Source of the DNA: an uncultured Candidatus Poseidoniales archaeon
Lineage (GTDB): Archaea > Thermoplasmatota > Poseidoniia > Poseidoniales > Poseidoniaceae
NCBI GenBank assembly: GCA_905181715.1
Contig: CAJIYT010000003.1
Coordinates: 43,161 to 107,160, forward strand
Direction of reading: 5' to 3'
DNA: 64,000 nt
The notes under the pieces were generated by a model. It searched no databases, was not told the origin of the DNA, and saw only the letters and a program-made list of their open reading frames with translations. How positions within the stretch are numbered: the stretch's first letter is position 1; each line of letters opens with the position of its first letter. A program made the position numbers and the translations under genes. Of the stretch, positions 1-10,176 are shown piece after piece.

Positions 1-363
1 TACCAAATCTACTGGGACTTGAGGATTGACTTTGGTTGGGTCGCCGCCCATCTCAACCATAGCATCTCGTAGTGCCGCCAAATCAACTACTGCAGGAACA
101 CCTGTAAAATCCTGTAAGATCACACGACTGGGAATAAAAGGTATCTCGCTTCTATCGCCATCCGCTTGCCATTGTGCAATGGAAAGGACGTCGTCTTTAG
201 TGACGAGAAAGCCATCGCAGTTTCGTAAAGCACCTTCGAGTAATACCCTAATCGAATAGGGTAAAGCGGAGGTATCATGACCTGATTCGTCGAGTGCAGA
301 AATCGCGTGGAAACTACCGCCTTTGTCGAAATCTCTCTTCGATGCAAAGTAATCTTCCGCCAT
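1..363 (-). CDS. acnA: Aconitate hydratase, N-terminal fragment (gene continues off the left edge)
   Basis: Manual reverse translation from ATG at 363: [66 protein letters not shown]...[47 protein letters not shown]; the [12 protein letters not shown] and [22 protein letters not shown] motifs are typical of AcnA/IRP1. Absent from the ORF track because no stop lies in the window. Confidence 0.95.
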   Translation of the reverse strand, partial: MAEDYFASKRDFDKGGSFHAISALDESGHDTSALPYSIRVLLEGALRNCDGFLVTKDDVLSIAQWQADGDRSEIPFIPSRVILQDFTGVPAVVDLAALRDAMVEMGGDPTKVNPQVPVDLV

Positions 364-406
364 GATGCGGGCGAATGGTCACCCGTCTATCAATTTGGCC
401 CAGTAA

Positions 407-1492
407 TCACCAGAATTGCCACCATGATGCTTCTTCGGTAAGAAGTGAAGCACTGACGACTGTAACTGGGTATGTGGGTCCTTCGTTGCCACTGGCGCAT
501 GCTTGACCGCTACCACCACAAGAAACTTGAGATATTTGATCGATTACATCGATACCAGTGGTGCTTTTACCATCGATTTCCCCTTGGTATGCCATACCGA
601 ATGCGGTATATTGACCATCGAGACTGTAAGCACCGGTGGAGTCGACCAGATAGAATTGACTTCCAGCCGAGTTCTCATTGGAAGAACGTGCTGCGGCAAG
701 AACTCCTGGGTCGTGAGTATTACCGAATTCTGCAGGAATTACCCATTGAGTCTCATCGTCTTTACACTCGTCACTTGCGACACTAGGATTGCTAGAGCAA
801 TAACCGAAAAAGGCACCAGCGTGCCCACCAGATCCATCATTGTTCTCGAAATCGCCACTTTGAATCATGAAATCGTTGATGACGCGATGGAAAATTACGC
901 CGTCATACCGATTTGCATTTACGTTTTCTCGGAAACTCTCGGCATGCATCGGGGTGCTGCTATCATCGAGTGAAATCCATATTTTCCCATTGTGATCAAC
1001 TCCAGCGGTATCGGTCCAAGAAACCTCCATCATCACATCACCATTTAGTTTAACTGCTGTGGTATCAGTTAGTACTTTTGCTAAAGCAAGTATGAGTAAT
1101 GCTCCGCCAACAATTGCTATCAAGCCAAAAGGAGTAGGAGCTCCACCAATCATTAGTTTCGGCATTAAAGTCTCAGAAATACCCTTATCCTGCATTTCAT
1201 TACGTAAATTATTGTAAACCGAGCCGCATGCTTTATCGCGTGGATTCAATTTTACTGCCTCATCGAGTAAACCAGCAGCGCGTCGGTAATCACTTTTTGA
1301 GCCAGATTCCTTGGCCATGTCCCATATTGCATTGCCGGCTAAGCGAAGAGTTGTAGGATGCTCACCTTTGCCGTCGATTGCTCTCAATGCTTCCAAGGCA
1401 GATTCTGGGTTTCCTTTCTTGAGTAATTTCTCGGCCTTATCCCATGCCTCAGCGCGAGATTTGGTAATACTCTCTTTATCTGTTCCGGCCAT
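407..1492 (-). CDS. Membrane-anchored cyclophilin-type peptidyl-prolyl isomerase with N-terminal TPR-like region
   Basis: C-terminal cyclophilin motifs (YDGVIFHRVINDFMIQSGD, GSQFYLVDS, LDGQYTAFG); TPR-like helices N-terminal; one TM (FGLIAIVGGALLILALAKVL). Confidence 0.88.
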   Translation of the reverse strand: MAGTDKESITKSRAEAWDKAEKLLKKGNPESALEALRAIDGKGEHPTTLRLAGNAIWDMAKESGSKSDYRRAAGLLDEAVKLNPRDKACGSVYNNLRNEMQDKGISETLMPKLMIGGAPTPFGLIAIVGGALLILALAKVLTDTTAVKLNGDVMMEVSWTDTAGVDHNGKIWISLDDSSTPMHAESFRENVNANRYDGVIFHRVINDFMIQSGDFENNDGSGGHAGAFFGYCSSNPSVASDECKDDETQWVIPAEFGNTHDPGVLAAARSSNENSAGSQFYLVDSTGAYSLDGQYTAFGMAYQGEIDGKSTTGIDVIDQISQVSCGGSGQACASGNEGPTYPVTVVSASLLTEEASWWQFW

Positions 1493-1637
1493 GCTCCGCC
1501 GAGAATCGCATAGTTTTTGAGCACTACTCTTGCCTCGATGCGATAATGTCGACTACAATACATTCAAAGAGCGATTCCGTTTCACCAACTCTAATGGCCC
1601 GTGCCCTATGGGCACAAGGCGTTGGAGTCTGAAAAGT

Positions 1638-3422
1638 ATGAGCAATATCGTCAATGATTTCTGTATCAATATCGCAACTGCGAACGGAACCGGATCACAA
1701 TCTGCAAATCTAATATTACTACAATCGTTTTTCGACATGGGAATTCCATCCAGTGGCAAAAATCTATTCCCGTCTAATATCTCAGGATTACCAACTTGGT
1801 ACATTATTCGTGTCTCCGATAATGGTTATCAAGCACCTGGAAACTTCACTCACATTCAAGTTCTGTTCAACAAGGATACATGGGAGGAAGACCTTGCAGC
1901 GCTAGATCCCGGGACAGTAGTCATTTGGAATACCGATAGCAAGATGCCAATGACAAGGGAGGATGTGATCTCATATCCAGTACCAATGACTAAAATAGCG
2001 CGAACACTTAATGCAAAACTGGCGAGAATGGTTGCTAATGTCATCTATGTCGGCGTAATTGCTGAATTATTAGACATTGATCAGGAAGTTCTTAATGAGG
2101 CCATTTCAAAACAATTCGGTGGAAAGGCCAAAGCGATTGAACTCAATGCAGAGGCTGCCCGATTAGGGCGCGAATATGCACGGGAAAATCTGACCAAAAT
2201 CGACCCTTACCTCGTTGAATCAAGAGAGTCTGAAGGTGATGAATTCTTCATCGAAGGGAATGAAGCATTAGCTCTGGGATCGATTTTTGGTGGAATTCAG
2301 GTATTGGCATGGTATCCGATTACACCGTCCTCGTCTGTGGCTGAAGGGATCATCAATTGGTTACCTGAATTACGAGACAAGGATGGAAAGGCCACATATG
2401 CAATCATCCAAGCTGAAGACGAACTCGCTGCTGCCGGAATGATAATCGGTGCCGGATGGGCTGGTGCTCGTGCAATGACTGCAACAAGTGGCCCGGGTAT
2501 TTCTCTAATGCAGGAATTTATTGGACTATCGTATTTTGCCGAGATACCCTGCGTATTCTGGGATGTTAACAGAGTCGGTCCTTCGACAGGTTTGCCGACC
2601 AGAACCCAACAAGGAGACCTAACAATGCTCTATGAGAGTAGTCATGGAGACACACTCCACATTGTTCTAATTCCAGGAACCGTCGAAGAATGTTTTGAAT
2701 TCGGATGGAAAGCATTTGATGTCAGTGAACGCTATCAAACCCCAGTGATGGGTTTTAGTGATCTCGACCTAGGGATGAATCGATGGGCTTGCAAGGGCTT
2801 TGAATACCCTGATACACCAATGGATAGAGGAAAGGTTTTGCTGACCAAAAAACAGATGGACGCGATCGAGAACTATGGACGCTACCGCGATGTTGACGGC
2901 GATGGTATCCCTTACCGTACCTTACCAGGTAGTGGTTTGGACCCAATTCTGTATCGCGGTACAGGACATGATGAAGATGGTACTTACAGTGAGAAGCCTG
3001 ATGTTTACTTCAAATTGATGGCTCGCCTAAAGCGCAAAATCATGAATTCAGCTGATAATCTGCCAGTTCCTCTTTTCCGTGAGGAGGAAGAGTGTGAAGT
3101 CGGTATTGTTTATTATGGCTCAATGGAAAACATCATCCAAGAAATCGACGACATCTTAGAAGAGACCGGCCGCAAGGTCAGCCAATGTAGGGTGAGAGCC
3201 TTGCCTTTACACAGCGAGGTAAAGGAATTCATGGAACGCCATGAGACCATCATCGTCCTCGAGGTCAACCGAGATGGGCAACTGAATGGTATTATGCGCA
3301 AAGAGATGCCGACTGAATTATTGACACGGATTCACAGCGTAGCCTACAGCGATGGACTGCCCCCGAGAGCGACTCAATATGCCGATATGATTCTCAACGT
3401 TTTAGAGGAGGTGGGAGTATGA
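1638..3422 (+). CDS. korA: 2-oxoacid:ferredoxin oxidoreductase alpha subunit (fused gamma/alpha), probably 2-oxoglutarate
   Basis: Fused gamma-alpha layout; YPITPSSSVAEGI, TSGPGISLMQEFIGLSYFAEIPCV, VGPSTGLPTRTQQGDL motifs. ORF opens at 1530 but ATG 1638 (MSNIVNDF) looks like the start. Confidence 0.93.
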   Translation: MSNIVNDFCINIATANGTGSQSANLILLQSFFDMGIPSSGKNLFPSNISGLPTWYIIRVSDNGYQAPGNFTHIQVLFNKDTWEEDLAALDPGTVVIWNTDSKMPMTREDVISYPVPMTKIARTLNAKLARMVANVIYVGVIAELLDIDQEVLNEAISKQFGGKAKAIELNAEAARLGREYARENLTKIDPYLVESRESEGDEFFIEGNEALALGSIFGGIQVLAWYPITPSSSVAEGIINWLPELRDKDGKATYAIIQAEDELAAAGMIIGAGWAGARAMTATSGPGISLMQEFIGLSYFAEIPCVFWDVNRVGPSTGLPTRTQQGDLTMLYESSHGDTLHIVLIPGTVEECFEFGWKAFDVSERYQTPVMGFSDLDLGMNRWACKGFEYPDTPMDRGKVLLTKKQMDAIENYGRYRDVDGDGIPYRTLPGSGLDPILYRGTGHDEDGTYSEKPDVYFKLMARLKRKIMNSADNLPVPLFREEEECEVGIVYYGSMENIIQEIDDILEETGRKVSQCRVRALPLHSEVKEFMERHETIIVLEVNRDGQLNGIMRKEMPTELLTRIHSVAYSDGLPPRATQYADMILNVLEEVGV

Positions 3423-4465
3423 GTGATAAACCTGTAAGAGCGGTTAAACTCAATGTGATAAACGAGCCAAAGGATAGTTATTCAGGTGGTAAATCGTCAC
3501 TGTGCCCCGGCTGTGGACACGACCAAGTATCAGCGGTCATCATCAATGCTGCTTGGGAAAATGGTATTGAACCACATCGTATCGCTAAGATGTCTGGAAT
3601 CGGTTGCTCATCGAAAACCCCCGCATATTACCTCTCCCAATCCCATGGGTTCAACACTGTCCACGGCAGGATGCCAAGTGTCACTACCGGCGCTAACGTA
3701 GCCAACAAAGATTTACTTTACCTCGGAGTTTCAGGTGACGGTGATTCAGCCAGTATTGGAATTGGCCAATTCATCCACGCTATTCGCCGAAATGTCGACA
3801 TGGTTTACATCATCGAGAATAACGGAGTATACGGTTTGACTAAGGGACAATATTCTGCAACTGCTAGCAAAGGTAGCAAGAAAAAGAAGGGCATAACCAA
3901 CGAAACCCAACCTATCGACATGTGCGCCATGGCCATAAACCTCGGCTGTTCTTTTGTCGCTAGATCATTTAGTGGTGCAAAAAAGCAATTGGCATCTTTG
4001 ATCAGGGCGGCTATGTCTCACAAAGGATTTGCTTTAATCGACGTTATATCCCCCTGTGTTACTTTCAATAATAACGATGAATCAATGCGCTCATATGGCT
4101 ACGTAAAAGAAAACGATGTCGAGTTACACACTTTGGGCTATATCGCTCACTTCAATCCGGTTGAGGAAGTAGAAGTTCCCTCAGGGCACTATCGAGATAT
4201 CACCTTACACGATGGCTCGACCATTCGCCTTGAAACTATCAGCGAAGAGCACGACCCCAGTGATACAATGGCTGCACTTACTGCCCTTCACGAAGCAGAA
4301 GTTGCTGCAAACCACGTCACTGGCCTGTTATACTTCGACGGCAGTAAACCTGCCTTGCATGAGGACCTTGAAATGGTGGATACACCATTGATAGATTTAC
4401 AAGAGGACGTTCTAAGACCAAGCAAGGAAGCACTCGACGGAATAATCGCTGGCTTCCTTGGCTGA
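3419..4465 (+). CDS. korB: 2-oxoacid:ferredoxin oxidoreductase beta subunit (TPP-binding)
   Basis: CPGCGHDQ, GIGCSSKTPAYYLSQSHGFNTVHGRMPSVTTGANVAN, SGDGDSASIGIGQFIHAIRRN...NNGVYGLTKGQYS; overlaps korA stop by 4 nt. Confidence 0.95.
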   Translation: MSDKPVRAVKLNVINEPKDSYSGGKSSLCPGCGHDQVSAVIINAAWENGIEPHRIAKMSGIGCSSKTPAYYLSQSHGFNTVHGRMPSVTTGANVANKDLLYLGVSGDGDSASIGIGQFIHAIRRNVDMVYIIENNGVYGLTKGQYSATASKGSKKKKGITNETQPIDMCAMAINLGCSFVARSFSGAKKQLASLIRAAMSHKGFALIDVISPCVTFNNNDESMRSYGYVKENDVELHTLGYIAHFNPVEEVEVPSGHYRDITLHDGSTIRLETISEEHDPSDTMAALTALHEAEVAANHVTGLLYFDGSKPALHEDLEMVDTPLIDLQEDVLRPSKEALDGIIAGFLG

Positions 4466-4627
4466 ATAAGAAATCGCTTGTCACCGATAAGCAATTTATA
4501 CTGTTAAAGCTTGGTTTTTTGATTAAAATTATAATTAACCACTGAATTAAGATGGGTGATAATTGTGTTGTCAAGTAAATAAATTATCAGCAAAGATTTC
4601 AATAATAGCAGTTCTCAGGGTGGTGGC

Positions 4628-4990
4628 ATGACCGAAGATGGTGGGGACGCCAAAGATTCAGAAGTAACTGATTACATAATGGAAACTGGAAAATCAATTT
4701 CATCTATCAAAAGGAGAACCAAGACTCTCATCGATGCTGGCTGGCAACCAATCGGAGGAGCCTCAACCTACCTCAATGATAAGACAATGATTGTATTCAC
4801 TCAATCTTTAACCAAATCTGCTGCAATTGAGATTGAACTCGACTATGATCTCATCTCTGCCAGATCCCCTAAATCTCTTGCAGATAAAGTAAAAGTCAAG
4901 TTAAGCGAGAACTGGGCCCCCACTGGTTCTGGTTTCGTATTCCGTTCAGAGACTGGAGATTTCATCTTCTGTCAGACGATAATTCGCTGA
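4628..4990 (+). CDS. Small protein with two tandem DUF1737-like units
   Basis: Two parallel halves: DYIMETGKSISSIKRRTKTLIDAGWQPIGG...VFTQSL and DYDLISARSPKSLADKVKVKLSENWAPTGS...FCQTII. Confidence 0.6.
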   Translation: MTEDGGDAKDSEVTDYIMETGKSISSIKRRTKTLIDAGWQPIGGASTYLNDKTMIVFTQSLTKSAAIEIELDYDLISARSPKSLADKVKVKLSENWAPTGSGFVFRSETGDFIFCQTIIR

Positions 4991-5054
4991 GAAGTATTCT
5001 GGCTACCGCTTCTACCGCTGACTTGAAGAATGAGAGGCTACTGGCCTATCTGTC

Positions 5055-5127
5055 AGTCTCTTAGTGTAGCGGTCCATCATGGTGGGTTCTGGTCCCGCCG
5101 ACCTCGGTTCAAATCCGAGAGAGACTA
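5055..5127 (+). tRNA. tRNA-Gln (CTG)
   Basis: 73-nt cloverleaf: acceptor AGTCTCT/AGAGACT + A; anticodon arm GTGGG-TTCTGGT-CCCGC (anticodon CTG); T arm CTCGG-TTCAAAT-CCGAG. No encoded CCA. Confidence 0.92.
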
Positions 5128-5167
5128 TTTATCTCCAACTAGACGACTGTCATGTGAGGATGATTCC

Positions 5168-5779
5168 ATGAAGGATGCAACCGAGGTTTTCGACAATTGG
5201 GCGATTATTGGCAAGGACGAAGGAATGGAAAAAGGCCATGCGGCTGCAGTAACAGAAATGCTTGAATTTATTGCCCAAAAGCGCACAGATTCATTCACCG
5301 CAATCGACATAGGTTGTGGTAATGGTTGGGTTGTTCGGAAATTATCCGACTTTCCCAACTGCACTCACGCAATTGGTATTGATGGTGCAGAGGCGATGAT
5401 TGCCAAAGCCAAAAACATCGATGCTGAAGGGGATTATCGTCTCGTGGTATTGCCAGAATACCAACTGGAAGAAAAGGTCGATGTGATTCACTCAATGGAA
5501 TTTATCTATTATTTACATGATCCAGCACAGATGCTGAATATCATTCACAACCACTGGCTGAATAGTGGTGGGCTAGTTGTTTTCGGTATCGATTTCTATG
5601 CAGAGCACAAGAGAAGCCATGAATGGCCTGGGTTGTTGGATGTGCATATGACTTTGCACAGTGAAGAAGAATGGCTTGCTCTATGGAAAAATGCTGGCTT
5701 TATCGATATCACAAGTTGGCGAGCTAACCCTAGTGCAGATTTCCCTGGCACTCTGGTTATCACTGGACGTAAATCTTAG
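5168..5779 (+). CDS. Class I SAM-dependent methyltransferase
   Basis: AIDIGCGNGWVVRKLSDFPNCTHAIGIDGAEAMIAKAK motif I/II; start set at MKDATEVFDNW since the longer ORF runs through the tRNA. Confidence 0.85.
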   Translation: MKDATEVFDNWAIIGKDEGMEKGHAAAVTEMLEFIAQKRTDSFTAIDIGCGNGWVVRKLSDFPNCTHAIGIDGAEAMIAKAKNIDAEGDYRLVVLPEYQLEEKVDVIHSMEFIYYLHDPAQMLNIIHNHWLNSGGLVVFGIDFYAEHKRSHEWPGLLDVHMTLHSEEEWLALWKNAGFIDITSWRANPSADFPGTLVITGRKS

Positions 5780-7110
5780 ATTTGAATTATCAATCTGACG
5801 ACGAATATCAGGCAGAAGAAAAGAGCCGAACTCACGAGCACGACCTTCATACCTTTTGCACTGGCTTCTTCGCTCCATTGCTCGGAAAAACTAGGACCGT
5901 TGATGAGAACTCTTGCCCACCATATCCAGTAAAGCCATAGTCCGATGGCCAATAGAAGTGGAATCAACTCACCGCCTGGTAGATTGAGGTAATCGCGCCA
6001 TTCAAGATGTACAATTCTCGCCACCAATGCCGCCATAAATAATCCAAGAATACGGCGGTAATCATGCATCGACCATGGTATCAGTGCAACCAATAACATC
6101 AGATGATAGCCATAATGAAGTTTGGAATAAAGGATAAAAATCGCAAGAATACAGAGACTGAAACCACGGATTGAATCCAGATTCCCTTTACCAACCATCG
6201 TCCAAATACCGATTATACTGAGGATGAATAAGCCGTGTAATAAACCGGTTGGCACAACCAGATTGACCCTAGCCAAGAATGCCCACATCGACATACCGCG
6301 TGCGATTGCAATATCCTCTTCAAGGCCGGTAATCCCCACAGGTTCCTTACCCAATAGATAGAACTCGAGGAAGGGAATGAATTCATCGCCTGCAAATATC
6401 AAGAAGGGCAGACAAATGAGGAAAGCACTGCCAATACCGAGGCCAACAATTCTAAAGCGAGTTTTCCAATCATTGCTATCAAAGAATATCAGCGGGGCTA
6501 CCAAAGCCGGGAATAATTTGGTCATGGTTCCGATTCCTGCGAAAAGAGCGGCTTTATACCACAACTTCTTGATTATCATAGCCATGATAAATAATAGGAA
6601 AAGTGGTATTATTGTATCATCTTGAACCATAGCAGCAGTAGTATAGACTGCAAAGGGACTACTTTGATAAAACAACGCAGCGGTAAATCCAACCCTATTG
6701 TTTGCAAGTGAAGAAATCATCAGAAACATTAGCCCACTAGTGAGAAAAGTGAACCCAGTAAACCATAATTGCCAAACGATAATGTCATCGCCGAGAATCA
6801 TCGGTGGAGTGAGTAGATAATTTATTACTGGTGGAGTCAGTGTGACATTATCTGTATCGCGGTAAAGTAAATCACCATCGAGAATTGTTCCAGCTCTATC
6901 TCTAAATATATCGAGATCTGTATTTGATTCATGATCAGGATTTGGCGAAATGATATAGCCAGCGATAATCGGCATTACTGCCAAAAAATTGACCATTAGT
7001 AAAGTCAACAAAATTCTACTCTTTGGAGTTTCGTCGACCCATTTTAGTATCTTATCGAGTAAAAGGTCGGCCTTAGCAAATAAATTACCGCCCTCCATTC
7101 TTGCCACCAA
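5776..7110 (-). CDS. Polytopic GT-C-type glycosyltransferase / mannosyltransferase-like membrane protein
   Basis: Multiple TM helices, early acidic loop (RDRAGTILDGDLLYRDTDNVTLTPPVINYLL) as in GT-C/PIG-M-like enzymes. Confidence 0.7.
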   Translation of the reverse strand: MVARMEGGNLFAKADLLLDKILKWVDETPKSRILLTLLMVNFLAVMPIIAGYIISPNPDHESNTDLDIFRDRAGTILDGDLLYRDTDNVTLTPPVINYLLTPPMILGDDIIVWQLWFTGFTFLTSGLMFLMISSLANNRVGFTAALFYQSSPFAVYTTAAMVQDDTIIPLFLLFIMAMIIKKLWYKAALFAGIGTMTKLFPALVAPLIFFDSNDWKTRFRIVGLGIGSAFLICLPFLIFAGDEFIPFLEFYLLGKEPVGITGLEEDIAIARGMSMWAFLARVNLVVPTGLLHGLFILSIIGIWTMVGKGNLDSIRGFSLCILAIFILYSKLHYGYHLMLLVALIPWSMHDYRRILGLFMAALVARIVHLEWRDYLNLPGGELIPLLLAIGLWLYWIWWARVLINGPSFSEQWSEEASAKGMKVVLVSSALFFCLIFVVRLIIQI

Positions 7111-7171
7111 TCCGTGCTCGGACTACTCAACTTATGAGATAATGTCTTATTCACGAGCCTAAGGAGGTCAA

Positions 7172-8122
7172 ATGATGACCACAGGGGACAGTGCCGAGGA
7201 TGTAGCGGTTAGCGTCGTCATTCCTGTGCTTAATGAAGAGGAAAATATTGTACCTCTAGTCACAGAAATCGTTGAAGCGATGGCTGGAAAAACATTCGAA
7301 ATACTATTCGTCGATGACGGTAGTAGCGATACTACTGTTGAGAAAATACTTGCTCAAAGAGAGATTCATCCGATGATTAGAATTCTGAAATTCAAAAGAA
7401 ATCAAGGCAAGGCAATCGCTCTTGCAGCCGCCTTTGAAATCGCTAAAGGAAAAGTCAGCATCACCATGGATGGTGATTTACAAGACGACCCCAAAGAAAT
7501 CGAAAGGTTCCTCGCCAAAATGGACGAGGGATACGAGATGGTTTGCGGCTGGCGCGCAAAACGTAAAGACGGTATTGTCAAACGCTGGCCGAGTAAGATT
7601 TACAATGCCTTGTCAAGAAAGATTGCTGGTGTAGACTTACACGACATGAATTGTGGTTTCAAAGCATATGACACGGAATTAGCCCGTTCACTTGACCTGT
7701 ATGGCGATATGCACCGCTACACCCCGGTATTGGGAGCGATACGTGGTGGGAGAATCACGGAAATACCAGTAGATCACAGGCCACGGGTTCACGGAAAATC
7801 GAAGTATGGAAACAAGAGATTGCTCAGAGGGTTATTCGATTTGATGACGGTTGGCTTCCTATTCTCATTTATGGAAAGACCACTACATCTCTTCGGTAGA
7901 ATTGGTGGATTCTTTTCGGCAGTAGGTTTCGCAATCTGCACCTATCTTGTCGCTTTGAAATATGCTTATGGTGAAGGTATTGGCGAGAGACCATTGCTTA
8001 TGCTAGGTGTTTTGTTGATCACCGTTGGCATTCAATTATTCATGCTTGGACTACTCGGAGAGTCATTTGTATACCGCTCAAGGCAGAATCGAAGACTTGA
8101 TCTGCTCGGTGACGAAATCTGA
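7172..8122 (+). CDS. GT2 dolichol-phosphate mannosyltransferase-like glycosyltransferase with C-terminal TM pair
   Basis: VSVVIPVLNEEENIVPLV, EILFVDDGSSDTT, ITMDGDLQDDP, DMNCGFKAY, HRPRVHGKSKYG, two C-terminal TM segments (GtrB/DPM1-like). Confidence 0.9.
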   Translation: MMTTGDSAEDVAVSVVIPVLNEEENIVPLVTEIVEAMAGKTFEILFVDDGSSDTTVEKILAQREIHPMIRILKFKRNQGKAIALAAAFEIAKGKVSITMDGDLQDDPKEIERFLAKMDEGYEMVCGWRAKRKDGIVKRWPSKIYNALSRKIAGVDLHDMNCGFKAYDTELARSLDLYGDMHRYTPVLGAIRGGRITEIPVDHRPRVHGKSKYGNKRLLRGLFDLMTVGFLFSFMERPLHLFGRIGGFFSAVGFAICTYLVALKYAYGEGIGERPLLMLGVLLITVGIQLFMLGLLGESFVYRSRQNRRLDLLGDEI

Positions 8123-9028
8123 TTATTCCTCTTCCAATGAAAGTGTAGCATAGATTGAAGAGCCGATTGCAAAAGCGATTAATTCGGCTATGATGCTAAC
8201 AAGTCTGGAAATTAATGCCAATATCGCACCTACTCCCGCTGCAGCCAGAGGGGCCATCAATTGTGTAAGTGCACCTTCTCTAGCACCGAGTCCTGCCGGG
8301 AGAATTATGATGGCGAAACCGATTGCCCATGCCAGACTGAAGACCGAAATCAATACAATCAAATCAACCTCTATACCGATTCCAGATAATAATAATTGAT
8401 GAGCGACACCCCATCCTATCCAACCTGCTACCAGCATCAACAACGCTTGTAAATACGTTTTACGATTCATTGCTACTGGTGCATCCCACTTACCTCTACC
8501 AAGCAAAGCGATGGGTTTTCTCAATACTTTCTGTAGTAAATCAGGCGATATAAGTGGGAAGAGGCTAACTAATGCTGCGCCTAAAATAATAGTCTCATAA
8601 ATACTATCATTGTAGAGAAGAAAGAGACTTCCCGCGATTAGTGCTGAAGAGATACTGAGAATAAATTCCCAAGCAAATGACTCCAATACAACCTGTGGAC
8701 CCCAGCGGCGAGCAAGCCATGCTCTGCCAGCGATAAGTGTCACTTTCCCAGGCACATATTTGCCAAGATTACTTACCCACCAAATAGCATATGCACTCTT
8801 GCTAGGCATTTTTGCCCCACAACCTCGCATGATGACTATCCAAATCGCTGGCCATAAGGCCATCATCGACAATATCAATGCACAACCAGCCCAAAATGAA
8901 AGACTTGGGGAGGAGATTGTATCGGCTAGAGAATCCCAACTTGAATGGAGATCACGAGCAACAAATGCAAATGCAATAATTATTATTGCTACTGCCAAGA
9001 GTTGGCTAAGAGTTTTTTTACCAGTCAT
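8123..9028 (-). CDS. Lysylphosphatidylglycerol synthase TM region / flippase-like membrane protein
   Basis: Polytopic; YAIWWVSNLGKYVPGKV and LPAGLGAREGALTQLM motifs typical of UPF0104/LPG_synthase_TM. Confidence 0.78.
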   Translation of the reverse strand: MTGKKTLSQLLAVAIIIIAFAFVARDLHSSWDSLADTISSPSLSFWAGCALILSMMALWPAIWIVIMRGCGAKMPSKSAYAIWWVSNLGKYVPGKVTLIAGRAWLARRWGPQVVLESFAWEFILSISSALIAGSLFLLYNDSIYETIILGAALVSLFPLISPDLLQKVLRKPIALLGRGKWDAPVAMNRKTYLQALLMLVAGWIGWGVAHQLLLSGIGIEVDLIVLISVFSLAWAIGFAIIILPAGLGAREGALTQLMAPLAAAGVGAILALISRLVSIIAELIAFAIGSSIYATLSLEEE

Positions 9029-10143
9029 AGTAAACCCTCCATAAAGGAACTTATGCGTTTTGCAACCTCATTCATATCACGGTCACTAACACTGCCTGCA
9101 GCATTACGACTCATCTGCTGCCAGGTGCCTTGGGTGGCAATCGAATTCAATGCCACCTCTATGGATTCAGCAGATTCATCAATCAATTGGCCGTTTTCGC
9201 CATTGATTATCAACTCTGAAATTTGACCGACATCGGTGGCGATTACCGGGGTGCCACAAGCTAATGACTCGATTATAGAGACGGGCATCCCCTCGCGTTG
9301 TGAAGGCAAAAGGAATAGGTCTGCTTCATGGTAATATTTTGGCAATTCATGGTTAGCGACAGCACCTGAAAAAGCCATATTTAGCAATCCTGCTGCGCCT
9401 TCTTTTAATTCAGGCAAATATGGCCCGTCACCAACAATTGTGAAGTTCCAATCAGGCATTATTCGTGCTGCTGCAACAATGTGGTCAACACCTTTGGCTT
9501 GAGTGATTCGGCCAACGAAAAGTACTTTTTTGTTGAACTCCTCTTTGGGTTTTGCATTGAATAAAGAGAGATCAACCCCCATCGATTCAACCGTAACCGG
9601 ACAATTTACCAGCCGTTTGATTACTTGCTCTTGTTCATTGGAAACACAGATTATTCCATCGGCTTTGCGCAATATTCCAATCGAGATTCTCCGTAATAAA
9701 CGACTCTTACGCATCAGATTAAAATCTGTACCGTGAACATGAATTACTAATTTCTCTCCCTTCCGAGCCTTAGCTGTGAACATTCCACTTGGCAGAATCC
9801 AATGAGCATAGAGTACATCGGCTGAAATCTTCGCAGACTCTACGCGTATTGCCTTGCTAGCATTGCGCAAAAACGACCAAGAAAGTAACCAATTCCATGG
9901 TTTTAGCGCGACCTTATGCATTGAACCAGTATAGGCCATAACCTCGCGCTTATCCGACGCATAACGGAATCTATGTATGGGGATGTCTTCCCATTCCTCG
10001 TATTCTGCACTAGATGCATGATGTGGTGCTATGATAGTGATTTTTTCATCTTTAGCGAGTGCTTTGGCTAAATTGAAAATAAATGGTGCATTCACATCTC
10101 CCCTGAAGCGGGGAAAACTTTGCGTGCAGACAACGATATTCAA
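9025..10143 (-). CDS. GT4-family glycosyltransferase
   Basis: LFVGRITQAKGVDHIVAAARIMPDWNFTIVGDGPYLPEL and PSQREGMPVSIIESLACGTPVIATDVGQISELI. Confidence 0.92.
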   Translation of the reverse strand: MNIVVCTQSFPRFRGDVNAPFIFNLAKALAKDEKITIIAPHHASSAEYEEWEDIPIHRFRYASDKREVMAYTGSMHKVALKPWNWLLSWSFLRNASKAIRVESAKISADVLYAHWILPSGMFTAKARKGEKLVIHVHGTDFNLMRKSRLLRRISIGILRKADGIICVSNEQEQVIKRLVNCPVTVESMGVDLSLFNAKPKEEFNKKVLFVGRITQAKGVDHIVAAARIMPDWNFTIVGDGPYLPELKEGAAGLLNMAFSGAVANHELPKYYHEADLFLLPSQREGMPVSIIESLACGTPVIATDVGQISELIINGENGQLIDESAESIEVALNSIATQGTWQQMSRNAAGSVSDRDMNEVAKRISSFMEGLL

Positions 10144-10176
10144 AACTAGACCTGCCTATAGCAGAGCCTAGCGGCT

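Noticed and set aside
472-973. Plus-strand ORFs of 104 and 156 aa
   Set aside because: Antisense to the well-supported cyclophilin gene.
5030-5167. N-terminal extension of the methyltransferase ORF
   Set aside because: Runs through the tRNA-Gln gene; start moved to 5168.
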